From Stramenopiles sp. TOSAG23-6 (Eukaryota; Sar): a DNA stretch of 18,050 nt. This document shows, one piece after another, positions 5,176 through 14,700 of this stretch. The notes under the pieces are model-generated. The model saw only the letters and a list, made by a program, of their open reading frames with translations, made no database searches and was not told where the DNA came from. The translations under genes were made by a program, and so were the position numbers. How positions within the stretch are numbered: position 1 is the first letter of the stretch; every line of letters starts with the position of its first letter. The stretch spans positions 1-18,050 of the forward strand of contig LT636068.1 in the NCBI GenBank assembly GCA_900128565.1, in the 5' to 3' direction.

Positions 5176-8100
5176 ATGACATCAAGTGTCCTCCTATATA
5201 GCAGGGCTATACGCGGGTATACTACAACAACGCGTAATATTTTCTCAACATTACAATCTTCTATCTTACAAAGAAAATGGATGTCTAAGATGAAAAGGCT
5301 TCAGCCCTCGTGTCAGGTAGAACCTTTGAAACATAATCTAAAATCGCCGGCATTAACAACTCAAGTTTTCCAAAGACGGTATGCACCAAATGCTAGAGCA
5401 AATGGCGGTACTCGACCAAATACAATTAGAAAGTGGCAACAATCTCCAGGAAATTGGACCGCATGGAAAGACGTTCCACATCCAGTTGATAAGATACATC
5501 TTCCAAAGAAATCGAAAAATATTTCAAAATATAATTCCGCGTTTTACGGTGGATTAGACAAACTAAATTCAAAGATAAAGCTTGATCAAGAAGGTTTTCT
5601 CAGATTTCCTCCAGAACCACACATAGACCACAACAAAGAGACCGATAAAATATCTGATCGTGTCGAAAAGGCTGTGAAAGATGTNAAGGCAATGCCGCGG
5701 CGTGTACTGAAAGGCGATTGGTACTCTCAAGTTGATATTGAGACGGGTAAAGTATTTTATCTAAACAGATGGACTGGGAAAACAACTTGGGAAATGCCAG
5801 CAGTATTGGTAGAAGCAATCGAAGAAGCAAAAGTAGAAGCCCAAAAGCAATATTGTCGCAAAGAAGCTGCGGACGATGCAGCCGCGAGACGTAAAGCAAT
5901 AGTTAACAATGAAATTAAATTACCAATATCACCCTTAAAGCGACCATTTACACGTCGCTGGAAAAAAACAAACGAGCGAGGCGATGGTGTACCTGCAGAA
6001 GAATTCGAAGAAGCGAATAAAGTAGTCAATACCAATCCTCGTGCAGGATCGATACCTGATTGGCGTCGCTTTACAAAAAAGGGNGAGCCATGGACTGTCC
6101 CAGGCACAGATAAACTTTATGAGGGGACCACTACCAGATGGCAGGCAACATGGAAACCCCTCCGACCACGACCATTGAAGAAGGAAGGTGTAATTAAACA
6201 GGTCACTCGTCTCACAGACATGATGTCAATAGCGAGGAATCAAGATTATGATAAACTTGTTGAGACGCTTGCGTCAGGCGACGTTTCTTCTACTATAAAT
6301 GATCAATGTGAAGGTGGTATCAGTGCTCTTCACTTTGCATGTTCCGCTGCAACTCCTGGAGACCCTGTGAGTGAAGAAATTCTTAAGATATTACTCTTCT
6401 TTGGTGCGGATATTCATGCTACTACTGACAGTAACAAAACAGCATTACATTACGCATGTGAGACTGGAAATATTGACCTTGTTAAGCGTCTCATCGAAGC
6501 TGGTGCTAGAATTGACGGTAAAACTACATCTAATATGGGGAAAGGTGGGGAAACTGCTTTACACATGGTGTGTGAGCGTGGAGATAAACATCTCGCGAGG
6601 TTATTAATAGATCAAGGTGCTGATATTAATACTACATCGGACTGTGGGATGACACCGCTCCATTTTGCAGTGCATAATAACGCCGTAGATATTGTGAAAA
6701 TGCTCATTATTGAGGGGGCAAATTTTGACTTAAAAGATACCACAGGAAGAACACCTTTACAAGTAGCCGCTGATAGGGAGTATATCGATATTAAGAATCA
6801 CATAACGGAATTGCAGTTTCGTCGTGCACTTAAAACATGCAAAGGTGCTTGTTCAGTCGTTACAGGAACACAGGGTTCATGTACAATTCACTGTAATTGT
6901 CAACATTATCGGCAAAGTACACGCCGATATTACTGTGTGTGTGGACATATTATGTTTACCCATAATAATCCTCCAAAGACAGCAGTAGTGACGCAACAAG
7001 AAAGCTTGAAAAAGGAGCTTTCGCTCCCAGAAACGCTTGCCAAGCGTAAAGCTGAAATTAGAAAACTGCCAAATCTTGAAACNGCACACTCAAAAATGCG
7101 TCGCAGGAAACGCAAAGAACGCACGAGAAACAAACTTGAGCAGAAAGAAAATAAGCACTCAGAACATAGGGAAATAGATAATACATTGGTGAGGAAACGG
7201 CTTGAAGAAATTCGAGCAGTAGAAAATGGAAAAGGCATTACTCCACCTCAGATCGANGAGGGTAAAAAAATGATACATTCCATCCGCGTTTCTCAGCCGC
7301 TAATTCCGGATGAGAGACTTGCCGAGTTAATGGGTATTGATTCAAAAGNTAAACCTGATATCAATAGTACGCAATTTCGACCTCCTACAGGTCATAAAGA
7401 ACGTACTGGTAGTCGGCGAAGAAGCACATTGGTATTGGAAACAAGAGGTGATAATAATAATACACACATAGATACGCCAATCTGTGAAAAACGTGTATCG
7501 AGCCGACATGGGTTACCTGGAAGCCGCGCTGGCTCGCGTTCTGGAAGAAGACCATTGTCTGGGAGACGGCGGCCGTTTTCTGGAAGAGGAAGGCCAATAT
7601 CAGCCCGTCAGCAAATTATGGATAGTCTCTTATCCCAATTCGGGGGGGGGATTGATGAAGTCGAAGTTGATGGCGATATATTTGCAGAATTTGCAGAATT
7701 TGCGCAACAGGAGGACGATGATTCACTAGAACAGCAACAATTAATAACGCTAGGAAATTCAACACTTGGATGCAATGCAAGTAAGCAACAAAGTAGAACT
7801 GTATCGCGAAGGTCGACAATTTCAACCGACACGTATGATTCACTTGACTCATTCGTGAGTTCGCGGAGCTCATCGCGGGGAAGAAAAAACAAAGCACCAT
7901 CAAAGGGTAGTAGAAATAAAACAAAGAAGAAGCGCCCAGCATCCCGACGAACTCAAGCTCTAATGTTTCAACAACGAGCCCGGTTTACATTTTGGTCAGG
8001 TCTTGAATATACCATACATCCAGTAACAGGGAAGAAAGTTCCTATTAGCCAATCAAGCCGTGGGTGGGAAGGCGGGCATTGGGCACCAGGGCGCGAGGTT

Positions 8101-8553
8101 GATCGTCTTGGTGCCGATCCAGAAGAATTTGAAGATCGGGAAAAACAAAGTAGATATAAATATGGTGTCACTTGGAATGGAAAGATTAGAAAATGGATGG
8201 CCCGGGTTCGTACAAAAGAAAATACAATGAAACTTCTTGGCTATTTTAATCTCACGGAAGAGGCAGAAGCTGCTGAAACTTATGATAAGGCTGCAATAGA
8301 ATTATACGGCGAATTTGCATTGACAAATTTTCATACCCCTGATTCAAAGAAAGAGAGTCGGTTTGAGTATGGAGTAACCTGGAATGATAGAAAAAAACGG
8401 TGGATGTCACAAGTCATTACTCCTCTAAATAAGATTCAATTAATTGGTCTCTTTGAAGAATACGATGAGTTGCGAGCCGCCAGGGCTTACGATAAGGCAG
8501 CAAAACAATTATATGGCAAAGATTACGAAAAGTTAAACTTCCGTGTATTTTAA
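5176..8553 (+). CDS. WW / ankyrin / Cys-rich / double AP2-ERF multidomain protein (1125 aa)
   Basis: Intronless ORF, ATG at 5176, TAA at 8551-8553. Residues 1-48 have many Arg/Ser/Thr and no Asp or Glu, like a mitochondrial presequence. A WW domain covers 181-208 (DWYSQ..., FYLNRWTGKTTWEMP, with W182, W205 and P208). Ankyrin repeats cover about 381-540 (ALHFA, ALHYACETGN, ALHMVCERGD, PLHFAVHNN, PLQVAADRE). A Cys/His cluster at 555-596 (C555, C559, C569, C573, C575, C587, C589, H591, H596) probably binds zinc. A basic, low-complexity segment follows, with an RS/RG-rich stretch at 776-812 and an acidic patch after 820. The C-terminus holds two AP2/ERF domains, about 992-1052 and 1061-1123 (YGVTWN...KWMARV..., LGYF.T.EEA...YDKAAIELYG). 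AP2 domains bind DNA; WW and ankyrin units bind proteins. A transcription or organelle DNA-binding factor is plausible, but its role is unknown. Confidence 0.9.
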   Translation: MTSSVLLYSRAIRGYTTTTRNIFSTLQSSILQRKWMSKMKRLQPSCQVEPLKHNLKSPALTTQVFQRRYAPNARANGGTRPNTIRKWQQSPGNWTAWKDVPHPVDKIHLPKKSKNISKYNSAFYGGLDKLNSKIKLDQEGFLRFPPEPHIDHNKETDKISDRVEKAVKDXKAMPRRVLKGDWYSQVDIETGKVFYLNRWTGKTTWEMPAVLVEAIEEAKVEAQKQYCRKEAADDAAARRKAIVNNEIKLPISPLKRPFTRRWKKTNERGDGVPAEEFEEANKVVNTNPRAGSIPDWRRFTKKXEPWTVPGTDKLYEGTTTRWQATWKPLRPRPLKKEGVIKQVTRLTDMMSIARNQDYDKLVETLASGDVSSTINDQCEGGISALHFACSAATPGDPVSEEILKILLFFGADIHATTDSNKTALHYACETGNIDLVKRLIEAGARIDGKTTSNMGKGGETALHMVCERGDKHLARLLIDQGADINTTSDCGMTPLHFAVHNNAVDIVKMLIIEGANFDLKDTTGRTPLQVAADREYIDIKNHITELQFRRALKTCKGACSVVTGTQGSCTIHCNCQHYRQSTRRYYCVCGHIMFTHNNPPKTAVVTQQESLKKELSLPETLAKRKAEIRKLPNLEXAHSKMRRRKRKERTRNKLEQKENKHSEHREIDNTLVRKRLEEIRAVENGKGITPPQIXEGKKMIHSIRVSQPLIPDERLAELMGIDSKXKPDINSTQFRPPTGHKERTGSRRRSTLVLETRGDNNNTHIDTPICEKRVSSRHGLPGSRAGSRSGRRPLSGRRRPFSGRGRPISARQQIMDSLLSQFGGGIDEVEVDGDIFAEFAEFAQQEDDDSLEQQQLITLGNSTLGCNASKQQSRTVSRRSTISTDTYDSLDSFVSSRSSSRGRKNKAPSKGSRNKTKKKRPASRRTQALMFQQRARFTFWSGLEYTIHPVTGKKVPISQSSRGWEGGHWAPGREVDRLGADPEEFEDREKQSRYKYGVTWNGKIRKWMARVRTKENTMKLLGYFNLTEEAEAAETYDKAAIELYGEFALTNFHTPDSKKESRFEYGVTWNDRKKRWMSQVITPLNKIQLIGLFEEYDELRAARAYDKAAKQLYGKDYEKLNFRVF

Positions 8554-8577
8554 TGTCAAACTAGAAATGCTAGTTGA

Positions 8578-8583
8578 AATAAA
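8578..8583 (+). terminator. AATAAA polyadenylation-signal-like hexamer for the AP2 gene
   Basis: A perfect AATAAA begins 25 bases after the TAA stop of the AP2 gene, on the coding strand. The 154-bp gap to the convergent gene at 8708 otherwise shows only AT-rich sequence. Confidence 0.55.
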
Positions 8584-8660
8584 GATAATGTGACTGTAGT
8601 ATTTATTTCGCTTTTCCCTTTTCTCTAAACAAAGGTATGCTAACTAAAACTAAAAAACAT

Positions 8661-8666
8661 TTTATT
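8661..8666 (-). terminator. AATAAA polyadenylation-signal-like hexamer for the 2578-aa gene
   Basis: The plus-strand tttatt is AATAAA on the minus strand, about 42 bases past the TAA stop at 8710-8708 of the giant surface-protein gene. Confidence 0.5.
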
Positions 8667-8707
8667 AAATTTCAAAAATGCAAAATAATGAAAAATATAT
8701 TTCCTCA

Positions 8708-11700
8708 TTAAGTTGAAGCAGGTGTTACACTTGTTGTGAATGGAGATCCCACAATATTTTCTTCTCGTGACCAAAGCAATCTATTAGGGACAATTTCCTT
8801 TGGAAGGACAATACCAGAAAGAGAATCTCTATTTTTCTTTGCTGTGCCTGCCATCCATGATAACTGTGCAGTTGCTGCACCTCTGTTATCCCGATATTCC
8901 ACATATATATCATAGAGTGCTCCTTCGTTGAGATGTATCGCAGTTCCAGAAATTTCTACCAGGGGTTCAAGAGTTCCATTAGATGAAATATTATCATCCA
9001 AACTTCCTCCATTGCTTCCATCATCAATCATCGCAACAGGCCAATTATTAAGTACCCATACTGAATCAATTCTCACTCTCATGTGATCACCTTCGCGAAT
9101 AGTTGCTGAAAAAATATAGTCTGCATCGTATTCTGCACGTACTAAACCTTTCCACCGTATAGACACATAATTGAGTAGCCCAGATCCATCTGCATACAGA
9201 AGAGGGCTAAACTGCCAGTCGTGATCAATATTAGGTTCCAATGAAATCTTCGTAGGTGATCCTTGAAAGAATGCGTTACTAAAGTACTCAGCCAATAATC
9301 CTGGATCTCGTGCTAACGTGATTGATATTAAATGAGGATTGCTTGAAGAATTGGGAGATGACTCATTTGGTACGCGGACATTCCATTGTACAATGTACTC
9401 ACCGCCTCCTGGTCGACAATGACCATCGCTACAACTTTGGCCATTAGGATCAATTATAGGGCTAGGTTTTGCCCATAAATTATAAACATGTACACCACTG
9501 ATACGCACAGCAAATACATCTTTTTCTTGTTCTGATGTACGTTGATTCACTGCATTTGTTGAATTCTCCTGCTCCCCGTGTGGTAATGTTGATGGAAAGC
9601 GACTATTTGCATCACCTGCATAAATTTTGAAAGAAGCTAATGTTCCCGCTTGAACTGTAGTTAATGCTCCTCCAGTAACAGTTGATCCAGAACCCGATGC
9701 TGCATTAGGCTCTACATATAAAGAAAATGGGCTTTTAGATATATTTTCCTCNCCATTTTCTGTCGCAACTGAAATATTCATAGAGTACACGCCACTCTTT
9801 TGCGCTGTATAAGCTACATTGTATTTCCCTGCTCCTAAGTACGATGTAACTCCTTTTACTTGTTGCCAACCCGTCGAATGTTTTAATAACACAGTAAGTT
9901 GATCTTCAACTAAACGCTCATTTCCATTAACATCTCGCAATGTAACAGTAAATGTATATTCTACTCCTGTCATTGCTCGAGAAATACCATCTCCACTTGC
10001 CGTTGATAATGATCCACGAGCTTGGCCATCACTTACAACCAGAAGGAAAGGCGATCCCTGAATATGACGTGTTCCAGAGCGCGCAAATTCATCGATAGCA
10101 AACTTACCTTGTGCAGCCAGTATGGTCTTTGAGGTTGCACTAATACTTGAATCGTCCATTGTAATATGAAGTTGGTACAAACCACTGAGTTTGGGAGTAT
10201 ATCTAACAGTGTAAAAACCATCATTGGTATCTTCAACGCTAGCAATAAAGGATGCATTTTCATCAGCACCATCTCCACTTCCTCCACCACCGAACCTCGA
10301 ATCCCATCTCTTCCATGTAGAATTATTACCGTATGGACCTGCGTCAGTAAATGCACACCCCGGTGCAGAGTTACATCGATTTTTATTGTTCTGAAAAATA
10401 TCAGCAGAGCACAGTATTGCAGAGCAACACTCAGCACCAACACATGGGCGCGAACCGTCAACTAAAGTATCACTCTTCCATTCACAAGAAGTATCTAATG
10501 TACACTGATGACTATCATAACCTTTATCGCAGGTTGCTTTTGAAGTCCCTTTACATGTATTGGCAATAAGATCTGGGCGACCACCACCTGTTAGGGTAGC
10601 TACGACAGTCCATTTATCTGCTCCAATATGCCTGTGATTCCCAAAGGCATCGCGGGCATCAATGACAAACTTTGTTTCAATTGCCGCAGTCGCAACGACA
10701 ATACCGGATCCTTTAGCAAATGATTTTCTTGGATCAGTCTGTGCTGACTCAATTGTAGGTCTGAATGGACTTCCAAGAAGAGGTGCTTCCGAATATAATT
10801 GGGATGCAGGTACTACCTGCACTTGTTGCGAAGCACTCCGCCATTGGAGTTTTACAGCTGCTATACCAGTTAAATCACGGTACTCAATAATTATTTTATG
10901 AAGTTTTGCCGCAGTCAGCAGAACATTTGTGGATGACTTCATCACTGAAGAACCAGTCCCTTGAATTCTCTCTTCATTGTTGGTATTCGACCACAAAGAA
11001 TTTTTTGACCACGAATCTATTACTAATAAATCATCAATAAATATTCTAATTCCATCATCTGATCCTATATGAACAGTAAGTGTATACAACTCTGAAAATA
11101 GCGGTTGAATAAATCCTGACCATCGTATACTAAATCGATCCCATCCAATGATGTTCTCAAGCCCAGGAAGAATATCAAAATGTGGAGATTTCTCCCATGC
11201 AAAATCTATGACAGGATCGATTTGAGAGTGTACCAATCCTGACTGACTTGAATTTGGATTCCGCAGACTTGTTGGGTTTCCAGAGTCATTATAACTTAAC
11301 CTCGATTCACCATTCTTTGATATTCCAGGTTTTGGTGCACCGAGATCTTCAACATCAAAGTATTCTCCATATAAACCACCCGGTGATGCCATTACGACAT
11401 CACATTCATAGTCTCCCTGTACTTGTGGAGTCCATGTACCTTCATATTTTCCAGTGCTGTCTCCTAAATTTGACAACAAGATTTCAGGGACATCACAAGA
11501 ACCCAAATTCGTATCGACACATGATCGAGAAGTTTGACTAGCTCGTGCATACATGGATAGTTGTGATCCTAGTGTATATACCAATCCATCTTCTTCTGCC
11601 GGGGTTCGGCCTGCATATCCCCTCATCGGCCATCCTTCCGATATACCTTTACTAGGCGAGTATCCATCGGTAGGATCTACTTCAGTATTAGAAGGCGCAT

Positions 11701-14700
11701 CTGGTCGAGCTATGCGAGGAGAGTTTCCAGAATTACCATTCGTTTGATACGGTGTAGCCACAGTCCATGTACCTGGAACCCATTTATTTGAAGTCCAAAC
11801 AGCGCCATGACCATTGCAATCGTTTTGCGGTGTCACGCCTAAAATATCAACAGGATCCGTGCACAAACCGAGAACTTCGCATTCAGTTTTTATCGATGGT
11901 CCATATGCAAAAGCACCCGATTGAACTATTGTTTCATAATGTTGCTGCACATCTTTCGATGCCGCATTCCAAATACCTCCAGTAGAAGCTACTCCAACCT
12001 GAGTCTGACCTTCTGGAGGTTCATTGCCAACGGAATGCCAAACACCTGATGCAGCATTACACTCTGTTTCTGACAAAGCTGCACGACAAACTTCATTGGA
12101 GAAGGGATATCCACCACTACCACTTTCAAAAGGACGCCCTGCTTCATCCGTTGCAGCTTCCCAAACACAACCTGGAACATTTTCACAAGCTGTTGCAGTA
12201 GTGCGATTTTTCACAGCTCGACATGCATCTTCTGAAGAACAATATCCAGAACCACCAGCTTTAGGGGATTTCCCCGGTGGTGTTGCGGCATAATACACCA
12301 AAGAGTCTTGAGCCTTTGCAGTGGACTGTCTCTTCACCTCTGAAGAACTCTGTGCGACACAAATACCACATTGTTTTTCTAATAATGCACCAGCACCAGC
12401 ACCGGAGCATTCCCCACCTTCATCCGGACCTGCATGACACCGTACAAAGAATTGATCGCCGCTGGTTATTTGTGTGTTTCCAAATTTATCCACAGCTTGA
12501 ACCTTTACTGGTGATGCAACACCGGCAACACCGTGAAACAAACCAATTCCTGTAGGCTCGCTTTTCCCAGGATTTGTGGGAGCTGGTCGCACAGTCAATG
12601 AAAATGGACTACCACTAACTCCGACTGGAACGTCACTAATCGTAACAGTGACATCTATAGTATGAAGCCCAGCCCTTGTAGCTGTATATTTTATCATCCA
12701 AAGACCATCTTGAAGGTACTCAGCATTACCCGTGACAATACCCCCATTACTGGAATCTACAGTGCCTGCTTTCCATCGTGCATTTCCCAGATGTGTTAAT
12801 GTTATACCAATTGTATCGGTCGAAGAACTTCGTTTATTTCCCCACGTATCCCTTAGTTGAACGAGAAATGTCTGTTCAAAGCCTGCTTGTGCATCAGAAA
12901 GACCGATACCTGAGGCAGTACTTGTACTGCTTACTGGAACACCATCACTGACATCAACTGTGAATGGCGAACCTACAATGTTTACGTCATTGGTTTTTAC
13001 ATAGAGTAAACGCTTTCCACTGGACGGTGCATCATATGAACATGTATACTTGCCATCTGTTGTATAAACGACATTTCCGGTAACAAGTGTAGCATCATCT
13101 TTGGCAATTTCTACTGTTACAACGTCACTATTGGATGGTTCTAATATAGCATTAGAATGCAAATCTCTACCCTGGACTTCGAATGTTTGTACAACTCCAG
13201 AAGTCGCGGTGCTTATACCTACTCCTGTGGCAGTACTCTTTTCATGTAACACATTAGGTGCGACATTCACAGTATATGGACTCTGAGCAATGTGCTCAGG
13301 TGAATAATTTTCGTAACTTCCAATATTACCTGCTACTTTACGAGCAGCGAAAGAAGAAGCTGTTCCAGGGGGAACATCGACTACAACATGTAGTGAATAT
13401 ACACCTCGCTTCTCTGCTACGTACGCACAGTCATATTTCCCATTCCCTTGGTCATAGACCCAGCCACGATGATACACACCCGAACCTACATGATATGCAA
13501 AAACACGAACTCGTTCATTCCCCTCAAATTTCCGGTTGTGTACATGGTCACGTAATCGCACAGTGAAGGTAGCAGTAATTCCAGCAGTCGCCTGTGAGAG
13601 ACCAACACCCCAAGCATTGCTCGTCGCACCACGCGTGACCCCAGGCCATACGCGCAATTCAAATGGCGAACCCTCAATTCCTTTTAATCTACCACTTGGG
13701 TCTGCAGCACTGACATATAAATCGTATTTGCCACTAATTGGAATTGTAATTGATGCCACATGGTCGCCTTTCGCCCCTACAGAATCCTCAGGAGGGTCCG
13801 TAGTTAAGAATTTATACGAACCTTTTACAAATTGTGAACCATCACCCCCACCTCCTTCTCCTACTAACACAGCAATAATCGAGAATGAGTCCGAAGCACC
13901 GAGCATCCCCCGATGATTTCCATAAATATCATTAGATAGGATAACAAATTCATGTGCATTTCCAGCATATTGTTCACTCAAAGATCCACCGATTGCTCTT
14001 GACGAAGGACCAACTAAAGGACCCGGTGCAATGGTTATTTGATATGGCGACGCACCAGCAACATTTCCAACTCTCACACCCGATCCCAATGAATGGAGCG
14101 ACCACAATCTATATGGTTGCAATACACTGCGAGCAAGAGAACTGGAAGATAACTCAATACGCAGAAAAGCATCACCTGTTATATCTCTATATTCCACGCG
14201 AAAGTCGTGGAATCCAAACTCCATAGCTACGACACGTTCTATGGTAGTTGTACAAGGTGTATCCCACATATCTATTAGTAGAATATGATCAAGCCAAACT
14301 CGCACATTATCATCCGCCGTAACATAAAAATGATAATCTTCAATTGTAACCAGAGGAACATATAGTTTTCCTGTCCATCTGGCCGAAACAAAGTCTTTGC
14401 TATTTGGAGTAATTCTATCACCTGTCCAATTAAAATTGAGTGTTCGATCAATACGATCTACGACTGCTGGACCTTCTAACCAAGGGTTGTCAAAGTATTC
14501 CCCTCGAAGTCCATCTTTCTTAGCAAGCATTACAGATAAATCATAATTACCAGCACGTTTTGGAAGATATTTACAATCATATTGTCCAGCGGAATCAAAT
14601 ACACATGGAAATGTCGGGTTTCCAGTGACTGTATCTCGTAAAACATCTAGTGGAGGAAATTGTCTTCCAGAATGCCAGGGCACTGAATCAGACTGATCTT

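Noticed and set aside
13536-13916. Open frames on the plus strand inside the giant gene
   Set aside because: They are shadows of the long minus-strand ORF, whose domains are recognisable throughout.
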